64,000 nt of DNA from Micropruina glycogenica. GTDB taxonomy: Bacteria > Actinomycetota > Actinomycetes > Propionibacteriales > Propionibacteriaceae. Within the stretch, counting starts at the first letter, position 1. Every line of letters begins with the position of its first letter. Under the pieces are notes generated by a model. That model searched no databases. It saw nothing but the letters and a program-made list of their open reading frames with translations, and was not told the DNA's origin. The stretch is taken from assembly GCF_039524395.1 (NCBI RefSeq), contig NZ_BAAAGO010000035.1; one strand, given 5' to 3'. Below, one piece after another: positions 1-7,941 of the stretch. The translations under genes and the position numbers were made by a program.

Positions 1-37
1 CCGTTGCCTCATCGTCAGCCCCATCCCCGCAGCCTGA

Positions 38-88
38 CCCACGCGGGCATTCTCAGATGAGTCAACGACCCCACCCACGCGGGCATTC
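38..88. repeat. Direct repeat upstream of rpsF
   Basis: The 15-mer CCCACGCGGGCATTC occurs at 38-52 and 74-88, a 36-base period, and each copy is followed after 5 to 6 bases by GAGTCAAC. Only two copies are visible and the window edge may cut off more. Function unknown; it lies in the rpsF upstream region. Confidence 0.6.
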
Positions 89-147
89 AGCACGAGTCAA
101 CTCGCGGATTGGCCCGGGCGGGCGGGCTGCGGCTAAGCTTGACCCTT

Positions 148-163
148 GGTGCCTCGTGGCACC
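148..163 (+). promoter_or_regulatory. Hairpin in the rpsF leader
   Basis: GGTGCC and GGCACC (148-153/158-163) pair around a TCGT loop about 70 bases before the rpsF start. Many bacteria have an S6:S18-binding leader RNA at this place. I cannot confirm the conserved CCG bulge of that motif, so this is only a candidate autoregulatory element. Confidence 0.3.
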
Positions 164-231
164 GTGCACACGCCCTCCTGCCATGGGAAATGCTCATGGC
201 CGCTCGAGACCAGAGGAGGTGGAGTTCGCGT

Positions 232-522
232 ATGCGTCAATACGAAGTCATGGTCATCATCGATCCCGACGTGGACGACCGTCAGGTGAATGGCCTGCTG
301 GAGAAGCCGCTCGCGGGCCTGACCAAGGCCGGTGGAACCGTCGACAACCTGGACATCTGGGGTCGCCGTCGGCTCGCCTACGACATTCGCAAGAAGTCCG
401 AAGGCATCTACGCCGTCATCAACATCACCGCTGAGCCTGCCGACGTGAAGGAACTGGATCGCCAGTTCACCCTGAACGAGCAGATCATGCGCACCAAGGT
501 CATCCGGCCCGATACCCGGTAG
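232..522 (+). CDS. rpsF: 30S ribosomal protein S6
   Basis: Small-subunit ribosomal protein that binds S18 and 16S rRNA on the platform. The 96-residue product starts MRQYEVMVIIDPD and carries the family core WGRRRLAYDI followed by EGIYAVINI. An upstream in-frame ATG at 109 would add 41 residues that resemble no S6. The AGAGGAGGT Shine-Dalgarno at 211-219 supports the start at 232. It is the first gene of rpsF-ssb-rpsR-rplI, the usual bacterial order, so it is probably co-transcribed with the next three genes. Confidence 0.97.
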   Translation: MRQYEVMVIIDPDVDDRQVNGLLEKPLAGLTKAGGTVDNLDIWGRRRLAYDIRKKSEGIYAVINITAEPADVKELDRQFTLNEQIMRTKVIRPDTR

Positions 523-546
523 CGGCCCGGCACCCGATAGAGAAAA

Positions 547-566
547 CTGTCGGCCCCGGCTGACAG
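547..566 (+). other. Hairpin between rpsF and ssb
   Basis: CTGTCGGCC and GGCTGACAG form a 9-bp stem (one G-U pair) with a 2-base loop. It sits in the 80-base rpsF-ssb spacer and has no U-tract, so it may be a partial attenuator or an mRNA-processing or stability element rather than a terminator. Confidence 0.35.
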
Positions 567-602
567 GCTCTGAGTGATAGTCACCGATCGAAAGACAAAC
601 TC

Positions 603-1133
603 ATGGCAGGCGAAACCATCATCACGCTCGTCGGCAACCTGACGGCGGATCCCGAGCTGCGCTTCACCCCGTCCGGGGCGGCCGTGGCCAACTTCACCGT
701 CGCGTCGACCCCGCGCACGTTCGATCGTCAGACGAGCGAGTGGAAAGACGGCGACGCCATGTTCCTCAACTGCTCGGTGTGGCGGCAGGCGGCCGAGAAC
801 GTCGCCGAATCGCTCACCAAGGGCATGCGGGTGGTCGTGCAGGGCCGGCTGAAGTCGCGCTCGTACGAGACCCGTGAGGGTGAGCGGCGCACCGTGTTCG
901 AGGTCGAGGTCGACGAGGTCGGCCCGTCCCTGCGGTACGCCTCGGCCAAGGTCAGCCGCAATCAGGGTGGCGGCAACTACTCCGGCGGGGGCAACTCCGG
1001 CGGCGGTGGCGGCTACTCCGGCGGCAACAACTCGGGTGGCAACGACGCGTGGTCGTCCGGTGGTGGCGGCAACAACCGCTCGGCCGGTAACGATCCGTGG
1101 GCTCAGGCCCAAAGCGACGAGCCGCCGTTCTGA
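603..1133 (+). CDS. ssb: Single-stranded DNA-binding protein
   Basis: Binds ssDNA during replication, recombination and repair and recruits partners through its C-terminal tip. Residues 1 to about 115 form the OB fold (GETIITLVGNLTADPELRF, then MFLNCSVWRQAAENV). A Gly/Ser/Asn-rich linker follows at about 120-165, and the tail ends in the acidic tip DEPPF. The 176-residue length fits actinobacterial housekeeping SSBs. Its place between rpsF and rpsR is the classic context and marks this as the essential SSB rather than a plasmid copy. The Shine-Dalgarno is weak. Confidence 0.97.
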   Translation: MAGETIITLVGNLTADPELRFTPSGAAVANFTVASTPRTFDRQTSEWKDGDAMFLNCSVWRQAAENVAESLTKGMRVVVQGRLKSRSYETREGERRTVFEVEVDEVGPSLRYASAKVSRNQGGGNYSGGGNSGGGGGYSGGNNSGGNDAWSSGGGGNNRSAGNDPWAQAQSDEPPF

Positions 1134-1218
1134 TCACCCGCGGACGCCGCGTCGTCCGCAGCATTAGCAAACAACGTCATTCCGGCTTCGGCCGGGCTCA
1201 CTGAAAGGGAGCACCACA

Positions 1219-1455
1219 ATGGCACAGCAGCGTAAGCCTGTGAACAAGAAGAAGATCGCGCCGGCCAAGTCGGTGCGCATCGGCCACATCGACTACAAAG
1301 ACACCGCGACCCTGCGCAAGTTCATCAGCGAGCGGGGCAAGATCCGCGCTCGTCGGGTCACCGGTCTGTCCGTGCAAGAGCAGCGCAAGGTTGCGATCGC
1401 CGTCAAGAACGCGCGTGAGCTGGCCCTGCTGCCCTACGCCTCGACCGCTCGCTGA
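1219..1455 (+). CDS. rpsR: 30S ribosomal protein S18
   Basis: Partner of S6 on the 30S platform. The 78-residue product has the basic N-terminus and the core IDYKDTATLRKFISERGKI, followed by RRVTGLSVQEQRKVAIAVK, typical of S18. AAAGGGAG lies at a good distance before the ATG. No cysteine ligands are visible, so this is a zinc-free type. It lies 85 bases after ssb and 14 bases before rplI, inside the same operon. Confidence 0.97.
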   Translation: MAQQRKPVNKKKIAPAKSVRIGHIDYKDTATLRKFISERGKIRARRVTGLSVQEQRKVAIAVKNARELALLPYASTAR

Positions 1456-1469
1456 GAAGGGACGACAGC

Positions 1470-1916
1470 ATGAAGCTCATTCTGACCGCCCCGGTCGATC
1501 ACCTGGGCATTCCCGGCGAGATCGTCGAGGTCAAAGACGGCTACGGCCGTAACTACCTGCTGCCCCGCGGGTTCGCCATCAAGTGGACTCGGGGTGCCGA
1601 AAAGCAGATCGAAGGCATCAAGCGGGCGCGTGACGCTCGCGAGATTCGTAGCATCGATCACGCCAAAGAGATCCGTACGCAGCTCGAAGCGCTGACGGTG
1701 TCGCTGCCGGCCAACGCCGGCGACAACGGCAAGCTCTTCGGTGCGGTCACCCCGGCCGACATCGTGCTCGCGGTGAAGAAGGCCGGCGGGCCCGCCGTCG
1801 ACAAGCGCGCGGTCGAGATCGCCAAGCCGATCAAGGCCGTCGGCACGCACACCGTGGGTCTGAAGCTCACCAGCGGTGTGGTGGCGCACATCGACGTCAA
1901 CGTCGTTTCCGCCTGA
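1470..1916 (+). CDS. rplI: 50S ribosomal protein L9
   Basis: Large-subunit protein that binds 23S rRNA near the L1 stalk base and affects frame maintenance. The 148-residue product has the N-terminal rRNA-binding domain with the L9 signature GYGRNYLLPRGFAI (residues about 25-38), a long charged helix and a C-terminal domain. AAGGGA precedes the ATG. It is the last gene of the operon and is followed 8 bases later by a strong terminator. Confidence 0.97.
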   Translation: MKLILTAPVDHLGIPGEIVEVKDGYGRNYLLPRGFAIKWTRGAEKQIEGIKRARDAREIRSIDHAKEIRTQLEALTVSLPANAGDNGKLFGAVTPADIVLAVKKAGGPAVDKRAVEIAKPIKAVGTHTVGLKLTSGVVAHIDVNVVSA

Positions 1917-1924
1917 GACGGATC

Positions 1925-1954
1925 AAGGGGCGGGGTCTTCGGACCCCGCCCCTT
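1925..1954 (+). terminator. Terminator of the rpsF operon (UUCG loop)
   Basis: A perfect 13-bp stem (AAGGGGCGGGGTC at 1925-1937 pairing with 1942-1954) encloses the very stable C(UUCG)G tetraloop. It begins 8 bases after the rplI stop. There is no long U-tract, as is common in high-GC actinobacteria. Confidence 0.85.
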
Positions 1955-1970
1955 GGCATGCGTGGGCAGC

Positions 1971-2201
1971 TTGGGGACGGGTTCTCCAGCTGGTGATGGG
2001 ACGGTTCTCCAGTTGGTAAGGGGACGGTTCTCAGACTGCTGCGTCGAACGACGAAATGCCTTGTGGCGCGCAGTATTGAGCCGCCGGTCAGACGGTTGGA
2101 GAACCGTCCCCTTGTTGGCTGGAGAACCGTCCCCTGCACCGGCGGAACCGTCCCCTGAACCGGCGGAACCGTCCCCTGAACCGGCGGAACCGTCCCCTGA
2201 C
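1971..2201. repeat. Inverted array of GGAACCGTCCCC repeats
   Basis: Three copies of GGGACGGTTCTC read rightward (from about 1973, 1998 and 2020). About 65 unique bases follow, then at least five copies of the reverse orientation GGA(G)AACCGTCCCC. The last three are an exact 21-bp tandem (unit CCGGCGGAACCGTCCCCTGAA, starting at 2139, 2160 and 2181). The array lies between rplI and the convergent 2205-3104 gene. The same core recurs near 35.8, 45.4 and 56.2-56.4 kb. Confidence 0.85.
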
Positions 2202-2204
2202 GGG

Positions 2205-3104
2205 TCAGGCGGGCGTGACCTCGCGGGTCGTCAGGTTCACCCGAACGGACGGCGTGCCGTACGGCGAGTGCTGCATGACGAAGCCCTTGGGGTGCAGGGT
2301 CTCGTCTGAGGTGTACCAGTCGTGCAGGGCGCGTTCGGCCTCGGCGTCGCCGCCGTCGGCCGCCACCAGCAGTGCCGCCAGCCGGTCGAGCACCTCGGGC
2401 TCGGGGGTGGTGAACCAGTCGTCCCAGAGCAGCAGTTCGTCGCCGTAGCGGTGGGCGACCTGAAAGACCACGTACCCCGCCACGAAGTCTCTGCCGCGCA
2501 GCGGTGCGGGAACCATCGGGTCGACGCCGTACTGGTCGGGGTCGGCGTCGCCGCTGCGCAGCAACTGCCACACCTCGGCCGCGGTTTCGAACGGCGAGCC
2601 CGCGCCCGTCGGCATGTCGCGGACGTCGAAGTCGAAGCCCCACCCGTTGTCGAGTTCGGGATCGGTGCGCACCCACCGGGTGCCGTCGAAGTAGTCGACC
2701 ACCACGTGATCGTGGTGGAACGGCGGCGCGAAGTACCCGGCGAAGCCCACCACACTGCGCGCCGGCACCCCGTTCGTGCGCAGAAAGCTGATCAACATCA
2801 GCGAGTGGTCGCGGCAGCAGCCCGCGATGCGGTCGGGTAACGGACGGGGCTCGGTCAGGTCGGCGGGCTGCCGCGACTGGTCGAGATCGAGGATCGCCTC
2901 GGCCCACCGCGAGTCGATCTCGCCGCGTCGCGCCTCGGGCAGGTCGGTGAGTTCGGCACGATAGTGGCCGATCAGGTTGCGGGTGGTGGCGCACAGTCCG
3001 CCCACCTCGGCGTCCAGGTTCTGCACCAGAGCGAGGTGCCGTCCGGGGTCGGAATACGGACTGTGCGGCGCGAACGCGCGCGGATCGGTGATGTCGACGC
3101 TCAT
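2205..3104 (-). CDS. Transglutaminase-like domain protein
   Basis: A 299-residue cytoplasmic protein with a papain-like transglutaminase core. CCRDHS holds the putative catalytic Cys97, HDHVVVDYFDG supplies His133, and RTDPEL supplies Asp148. Bacterial members act as cysteine proteases or amidases; the substrate is unknown here. There is no signal peptide. I chose the ATG at 3104 over a TTG at 3140, because the latter would extend further into the leader of the divergent MFS gene. Only 55 bases separate the two divergent starts, so the promoters probably overlap. Confidence 0.85.
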   Translation of the reverse strand: MSVDITDPRAFAPHSPYSDPGRHLALVQNLDAEVGGLCATTRNLIGHYRAELTDLPEARRGEIDSRWAEAILDLDQSRQPADLTEPRPLPDRIAGCCRDHSLMLISFLRTNGVPARSVVGFAGYFAPPFHHDHVVVDYFDGTRWVRTDPELDNGWGFDFDVRDMPTGAGSPFETAAEVWQLLRSGDADPDQYGVDPMVPAPLRGRDFVAGYVVFQVAHRYGDELLLWDDWFTTPEPEVLDRLAALLVAADGGDAEAERALHDWYTSDETLHPKGFVMQHSPYGTPSVRVNLTTREVTPA

Positions 3105-3159
3105 GCTGCCCACAATGCCGCGTGGCAAGGTGGGCGACAAGGTCGATCGGAGGACGGCG

Positions 3160-4392
3160 ATGGCGCAGCACCTGGGCTACCGCACGCTGCTGCGCAGCAT
3201 GGGGCCCACGTTCACCACGCTCGCCATCGTCGGGCGGCTGCCGACCAGCATTCTGCCGCTCGCGCTGTTGCTCTACGCCCAGTCGCAACTGGGTTCGTTC
3301 GCCCTGGCCGGACTGGCCACGGCAGCGCTCAGCCTGGGCGGAGCGTCCGGGGCGGTGTTGATCGGCCACCTGTCGGACACCCTGGGGCACCGCGTGGTCG
3401 GCGTCGGTACGACGCTCGTGCAGACCGTCGCCCTGATCGGCTTTCTGCTCACCTGCCGGCCGGACGCGCCGCTGCCCGCCATGCTCACCTGCGCAGCCCT
3501 GGCCGGCTTCGCCAACCCCCAACTGGGCGCCATGGCCCGGGCGCGCTGGTCGCAGGCGGCCGCCGTCCGTGACGATCGGGGGCCGTACACCGCCGCCGCG
3601 ATGGCGTGGGAGGGTGCCGTCGACGAGGTGTCGTTCGTGGTGGGTCCGGTGCTGGCCACCACCCTGGCCGCGCTCGCCCCCGCCGCGCCGGTGCTGCTGG
3701 CGATCGGCCTGGCCTGGGTGGGCCAGGTCGGTTTCGCGCTGCACCGAACGGCTCTGCCGCCCGCCCGGCACGGACGAGCGCGGCACCCCGACTCACCCGA
3801 CCGCATCGACTGGACGCTGCTGGTGCTGCTCGGCGTGGTGACAGGTGCGGTGGGTCTGCTGTTCGGCGGGTCGCAAACCGCCATCGCGGCCTTCTTCACC
3901 CTGCGCGGCGAACAGGCCGTGACCGGACTCGTCTACGGCACCATGGCGGTCGGCAGCGCCAGCATGGGTCTGCTCAGCAACCGGCTGCCCGCCCGCTTCT
4001 CGCTGAGTGATCGCATCGTGGTGTTCGGGCTGGGTTCGGCGCTCACCGCGCCGCTGCTGGTGGTGGCCTGGGACGCCGCGACCATGGCCTTGGCCTGCCT
4101 GATCGTGGGCGTGATGGTCGGCCCGACGCTGGTGACCGCCTACGCACTGGCCGAACGCATCGCCCCGCCCGAACGGCTCTCGACCGTACTCACCGTGCTG
4201 TCGACCGTGGGCGTGGTGGGGGTCGCCGCCGGGTCGGCCGTCGCAGGCCAGCTTATCGAGGCGTTCTCGCCGCAGCAGGCGGCCTGGACCGCGACCCTTG
4301 GCGGGGCGCTGGCCACCCTCGCGGGCCTCGTCGTCATGCGCCGGGTGGGCGGATCGGGGGCATCGGGGCCGCGCCGGGGGTCGCAACCCTGA
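3160..4392 (+). CDS. MFS transporter
   Basis: Predicted proton-driven permease of 410 residues with about twelve hydrophobic segments. The loop between segments 2 and 3 reads GHLSDTLGHRVVG, matching the MFS signature GxLaDrxGRR. The ATG at 3160 is preceded by GGAGG at 3149-3153. In-frame codons further upstream run back through the divergent transglutaminase gene and are ignored. The substrate cannot be read from sequence; a drug or metabolite exporter is likely from the family. It is divergent from the transglutaminase-like gene, and the DUF3152 gene follows 30 bases later. Confidence 0.9.
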   Translation: MAQHLGYRTLLRSMGPTFTTLAIVGRLPTSILPLALLLYAQSQLGSFALAGLATAALSLGGASGAVLIGHLSDTLGHRVVGVGTTLVQTVALIGFLLTCRPDAPLPAMLTCAALAGFANPQLGAMARARWSQAAAVRDDRGPYTAAAMAWEGAVDEVSFVVGPVLATTLAALAPAAPVLLAIGLAWVGQVGFALHRTALPPARHGRARHPDSPDRIDWTLLVLLGVVTGAVGLLFGGSQTAIAAFFTLRGEQAVTGLVYGTMAVGSASMGLLSNRLPARFSLSDRIVVFGLGSALTAPLLVVAWDAATMALACLIVGVMVGPTLVTAYALAERIAPPERLSTVLTVLSTVGVVGVAAGSAVAGQLIEAFSPQQAAWTATLGGALATLAGLVVMRRVGGSGASGPRRGSQP

Positions 4393-4422
4393 CCGGCCGG
4401 TGCGGTCGCATAGGGTGAGTGG

Positions 4423-5196
4423 GTGAGCGATCCGGGGGTGCAACGACGCGTGCTCAACTGGGGTCGCACCGCATTGGTCATTGCTGCCGTGGTGACGTTG
4501 GTCGCGGTGGTGTTCGGCGTGCGGGCCGTGTCTGCGCCGGTCGAGAAGGCCGGGGCGCCCACCATCGCGGTGCCTGCGCCGAGCGGCACCCGGTTCACCA
4601 GTCCGTCACCCACGCCCAGCGCGACGGGCACCGAGTCGCCGTCGTCGAGCGCGTCGGCCAGCCCGTCCGCCTCGCCCACGAAGAGCATCAAGGCGTCCGG
4701 CGACTTCGACTGGGCGACGACCACCGCGGCGGCGTCCGGCTCGCAGGGCAAGCTGTACCGCTACGCGGTGGCGGTCGAGAGCTCGGCCAAACTGAAGGTC
4801 AACTCGGTGGCCGGCGACATCGCGGGAGTGCTCAACGACCCCCGCAGCTGGACCGGTGACGGCGACGTCCGGTTCGCTCTGGTGTCGCAGGCCAAGGCCG
4901 AGGTGAAGGTGTACCTGGCCAGCACCAAGACCGCCGCGTCGCTGTGTGACGGCGACGGCGAGGCCGGCTACACCTGCGTGCTGGGCGACGTGGTGGTGAT
5001 CAACGCAGCCCAATGGACGACGGCGGCCGCCGGCTTCGGTGACCTGACCCGCTACCGCGAGTTTCTGATCAACCACGCGTTCGGGCACCTGATCGGCAAG
5101 AAGCACGCCGAGTGCGGCGGCAAGGGCAAGAAGGCTCCGGTGATGCTGCAGCAGGGTGCCGGCCTGTTCGGCTGCACCGCGAACCCCTGGCCCTAG
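4423..5196 (+). CDS. DUF3152 membrane-anchored metalloprotease-like protein
   Basis: A 257-residue GTG-start protein. One N-terminal membrane segment (about residues 15-36) is followed by a Ser/Pro/Thr-rich extracellular linker (about 50-90). The DUF3152 domain carries NHAFGHLIGKKH, a variant of the HExxHxxGxxH zinc motif, and the conserved ending GLFGCTANPWP. The usual glutamate of HExGH is phenylalanine here (HAFGH), so catalysis is doubtful even though the zinc-binding histidines remain. The family is typical of Actinomycetota and its role is unknown. It ends 1 base from the convergent EamA gene. Confidence 0.88.
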   Translation: MSDPGVQRRVLNWGRTALVIAAVVTLVAVVFGVRAVSAPVEKAGAPTIAVPAPSGTRFTSPSPTPSATGTESPSSSASASPSASPTKSIKASGDFDWATTTAAASGSQGKLYRYAVAVESSAKLKVNSVAGDIAGVLNDPRSWTGDGDVRFALVSQAKAEVKVYLASTKTAASLCDGDGEAGYTCVLGDVVVINAAQWTTAAAGFGDLTRYREFLINHAFGHLIGKKHAECGGKGKKAPVMLQQGAGLFGCTANPWP

Positions 5197-5197
5197 A

Positions 5198-6148
5198 TCA
5201 AGCCCGAACCCCGCGGCGCTCATCCACATCGGGCACCAGTGGCGGTGCCCCATGTGGATCAACCCTTGGCCGCTCGGCACGCCCGACGGGAAGGTTGGCG
5301 AACAGCACGCCCAGCACCAGGGTGAGGCCGCCGACCGTCTCCCACACGTTGGGCCGCTGGCCCAGCAGAACCGACGCCGAGATCATCGCCACCACCGGGG
5401 CCAGCAGCACCCATGGCACCACGGCGGCCGAGCGATTGGTGGCCAACAAGCGGTTGAAGATCGCGTAGCCGACCAGGGTGCACAGCACCGCGGTGTACAG
5501 GGTCGAGAGAATCGGACGCCACCCGAACTGCCCGATGGCTAGGGTGATCGCGGCCGGGCCGTCGAGCAGGGCCGACAGGGCCAAGGCGGGAAGCGGCACG
5601 ATCAGCGACGACCACACCGTCAGCGACAGCGAACCCCGCCACCCGCTCGGGGACGCCGCGCCGGCCCGGCGGGCGATCACGTTGCCGATCGCCCACGAGA
5701 GGGCGGCCAGCAGGCAGAGCAGCACGGCCAGCGCGGGGGCGTTGCCGCCGCGACCGAGGGCGACCACCCCGAGGCCGACCGATCCGGTGACCACTCCGGC
5801 CACCTGCGCGCGATTGGGACGTTCGCGAAGGGCCAGGGCGGCCACCATGATGGTGAGCACCGCCTGAGCCTGCAGCAGCAGGGCCGCCAGCCCCGGTTGC
5901 AGGCCCAGACCGATCGCCGTGTACAGCAGCGCGAACTGACCCAGACTCATGAACGCACCGACGCCGAGCACCACCCGCCACGACACGAGCGGACGCGGCA
6001 CCACCAACGCCGCGAGCGAGACAACCGCGAACCGAATCGCCACGAAGAGCAGCGGTGGCACGCCGTGCATGCCCCAGTCGATGACCACGAAGTTGAAGCC
6101 CCACAGGCTCGCGACGGTGGCCGCCAACAGCATGTCTCGTCTGCTCAT
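5198..6148 (-). CDS. EamA/DMT family exporter
   Basis: Ten hydrophobic segments in two EamA repeats within 316 residues. The start MSRRDMLLAATVASLWGFNFVVIDWG is typical of the drug/metabolite exporter family (amino acid or metabolite efflux). The ATG at 6148 leaves a 72-base gap to the divergent LysR gene, while the open frame continues far upstream only through high-GC shadow sequence. Divergent pairing with a LysR regulator suggests that the regulator controls this transporter. Confidence 0.9.
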   Translation of the reverse strand: MSRRDMLLAATVASLWGFNFVVIDWGMHGVPPLLFVAIRFAVVSLAALVVPRPLVSWRVVLGVGAFMSLGQFALLYTAIGLGLQPGLAALLLQAQAVLTIMVAALALRERPNRAQVAGVVTGSVGLGVVALGRGGNAPALAVLLCLLAALSWAIGNVIARRAGAASPSGWRGSLSLTVWSSLIVPLPALALSALLDGPAAITLAIGQFGWRPILSTLYTAVLCTLVGYAIFNRLLATNRSAAVVPWVLLAPVVAMISASVLLGQRPNVWETVGGLTLVLGVLFANLPVGRAERPRVDPHGAPPLVPDVDERRGVRA

Positions 6149-6161
6149 GGCACCATCGAAC

Positions 6162-6175
6162 CCGAAGATATTCGG
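6162..6175. promoter_or_regulatory. Candidate LysR operator
   Basis: CCGAA-GATA-TTCGG is a 5-bp inverted repeat in the 72-base space between the divergent EamA and LysR genes. It resembles the dyad bound by LysR-type regulators. No experiment supports it, and short dyads arise by chance. Confidence 0.35.
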
Positions 6176-6220
6176 AAACACCAGCGACGATTTCTCCGGT
6201 TGATTCGGTAGCATCGGTAC

Positions 6221-7153
6221 ATGCTCGATCTGGAAGCCGTGCTCGCCCTCCGCGCCGTCGCCACCGGCGGCAGCGTCGCCGTGGCCGCCGAGACGCTCGG
6301 CTACACGCCGTCCGCGGTGTCGCAGCAGATCAAACGGCTGGAGCGCGGCACCGGCGTCACGCTGCTGGAGCGGGCAGGACGGGGCGTGGTGCTCACCGAC
6401 GCCGGACGGCAGTTGGTCACCACCTCGGCGCCGGTGCTGGCCGACCTGGAACGCATTGAGGCCGACCTGCAGCTGGCGCGCAGCGTGGCGGCCGAGCAGG
6501 TGACGGGCGAGGTGCGGGTGGCGGCGTTCTCGACGGCGGTGCGCGGGTTGCTGGTCGAGGTGCTGGCCGGATTGCGGCGCGAGCACCCGGCGTTGCGCGT
6601 GCCCCTGCGCGAGAGCGAGCCGTGGGAGACGGTCGCCCTGGTGGCGTCCGGTCAGCGCGACCTGGGCATCGTGCACGCCTGGGGCGGGGTGGCGCTGGCC
6701 ATGCCTGACCATCTGATCGCCACCCCGCTGTTCACCGATGTGGCCGACGTGGTGCTGCCCCGCGACCACGCGCTCGCCGATCGTGCGGTTCTGGCGCCTG
6801 CCGACCTGGCCGACTGCGACTGGATCGCCACCTTCGACTCCACCATCTGCCGGCAGTGGCTGCGCCGACTGTTCGACGGGGTGCCGAACGCGCCGCGCAT
6901 CGTGCACGAGTCGATGGAGTTCGAGAACCACATCGAGTTGGTGCGGGCGGGGTTGGGGGTCGCGTTGGTGCCGCGCCTCGGCCGGCCCGCGCTGCCGCCC
7001 GAGGTAGTGGCGATTCGCACCGTTGCGCCGGCATCGACGCGGGCGATCTCGGCCGTGCACCGGCGCACGCAGGCCGCCTCACCCGCACTGCAAACCGTTG
7101 TCGACGCCGTGCGTGAGGCTGTGCTGGTCGGCTTCGCGACTGCCATCGACTGA
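6221..7153 (+). CDS. LysR family transcriptional regulator
   Basis: A 310-residue regulator. The N-terminal winged HTH (AAETLGYTPSAVSQQIKRLE, about residues 22-41) is followed by LysR effector-binding lobes. The domain order and length are standard. It is divergent from the EamA exporter, whose transcription it probably controls together with its own. The inducer is unknown. It ends just before a duplicated GGTCGATCGACC palindrome that may terminate transcription. Confidence 0.92.
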   Translation: MLDLEAVLALRAVATGGSVAVAAETLGYTPSAVSQQIKRLERGTGVTLLERAGRGVVLTDAGRQLVTTSAPVLADLERIEADLQLARSVAAEQVTGEVRVAAFSTAVRGLLVEVLAGLRREHPALRVPLRESEPWETVALVASGQRDLGIVHAWGGVALAMPDHLIATPLFTDVADVVLPRDHALADRAVLAPADLADCDWIATFDSTICRQWLRRLFDGVPNAPRIVHESMEFENHIELVRAGLGVALVPRLGRPALPPEVVAIRTVAPASTRAISAVHRRTQAASPALQTVVDAVREAVLVGFATAID

Positions 7154-7157
7154 ACGT

Positions 7158-7193
7158 GGTCGATCGACCGCCGTCTCAGGGGGTCGATCGACC
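7158..7193. terminator. Duplicated 12-bp palindrome between convergent genes
   Basis: The perfect palindrome GGTCGATCGACC occurs at 7158-7169 and again at 7182-7193. It lies between the convergent LysR and cupin genes, so a bidirectional terminator or a repeat-family remnant is likely. Confidence 0.4.
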
Positions 7194-7225
7194 AGCTTGA
7201 TCAGTCGGGTCGGTGGCCCTTCGAC

Positions 7226-7651
7226 TCAGTCTTCTTCGGGGTCGTTCTCGGCGTCTTCCTGGGTCTTGTGCACGGTACCCGGCACGTGGTCGGCGGGGCC
7301 GTACAGCGCGTACACCTTCATGGGCTCGTCGCCGATGTTGGTGACGTTGTGCCAGGTGCCGGCGGGCACCAGAATCGCCCAGTCGTCTTCGACGTCGCGC
7401 TCGAAGGTCAACTCGCTCTTCTTCGGGCCCATCTGCACCCGGCCCTTGCCCTTCTCGAGCCGCAGGAACTGGTCGTTCTTGGGGTGCACTTCGAGGCCGA
7501 TGTCGCCGCCCACCGGAATTGACATCAAGGTGAGCTGCAGGTGCGCGCCCGTCCACAGGGTGGTGCGAAAGTTGTCGTTGTTGACGGTCTTGGATTCGAT
7601 GTCGACGACGTAGGGCTCTTTGCCGCGGTCTTTGTTGTGCCGGACGGTCAT
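7226..7651 (-). CDS. Cupin domain protein
   Basis: Single-domain beta-barrel protein of 141 residues. Cupin motif 1 is partial (GGDIGLEVHPKNDQFLRLE, with His56, Gln61 and Glu66), and motif 2 is VPAGTWHNVTN with His101. Together these give a plausible metal site. The acidic tail is unusual but short. The start at 7651 has GGAG upstream; the longer frame reads through a REP-like repeat. Similar small cupins are often called mannose-6-phosphate isomerase-like, but the reaction is not known. It appears to be a single-gene unit. Confidence 0.88.
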   Translation of the reverse strand: MTVRHNKDRGKEPYVVDIESKTVNNDNFRTTLWTGAHLQLTLMSIPVGGDIGLEVHPKNDQFLRLEKGKGRVQMGPKKSELTFERDVEDDWAILVPAGTWHNVTNIGDEPMKVYALYGPADHVPGTVHKTQEDAENDPEED

Positions 7652-7754
7652 GCGCACTCCTTCGATAACGGGTTTGGGACTACTTTCATCCTTGCCCACG
7701 CGGCCACACTTTTCGAGCGATCGCACCGAATGGGTCTGGGCGACCTGCTGGGGA

Positions 7755-7925
7755 GATCCCGGCATGCGCCGGGATGACGTGTGCGAGTGTGTCGGCCAGG
7801 CGGGGCTCGACATCCCGGCGGCGTCCGTCATCCCGGGGCCTCTGCCATCCCGGCGGACGCCGGGATCTCGACCGGCTGCGGGGACGGGTCTCGAGAGGCT
7901 CGACCGGCGACAGGCTCGACCAGCG
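7755..7925. repeat. REP-like and GGTCGAG repeat cluster
   Basis: GATCCCGGCATGCGCCGGGATGACG (7755-7779, 25 bases) and a CATCCCGGCGGACGCCGGGAT hairpin (from 7846) are REP-like. They are followed at about 7888-7925 by CTCGAGAGGCTCGACCGG and ACAGGCTCGACCAGCG of the second repeat family. This 290-base space between the cupin and patatin genes holds no credible gene. Confidence 0.75.
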
Positions 7926-7941
7926 AAGGGCTTCGTCGGCC

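Noticed and set aside
2139..2201. CRISPR-like tandem repeat
   Set aside because: The 21-bp units are contiguous without spacers, and the core recurs at single sites elsewhere; there are no cas genes.
1897..3786. Very long open frame on the minus strand (about 630 codons) covering the repeat array and two genes
   Set aside because: It is a high-GC shadow; the transglutaminase-like and MFS genes in other frames have recognisable motifs, and this frame is Arg/Gly-rich without any domain.
6161..6220. Sigma-70 promoter elements between EamA and LysR
   Set aside because: No convincing -35/-10 pair at proper spacing could be picked by eye; only the dyad is reported.
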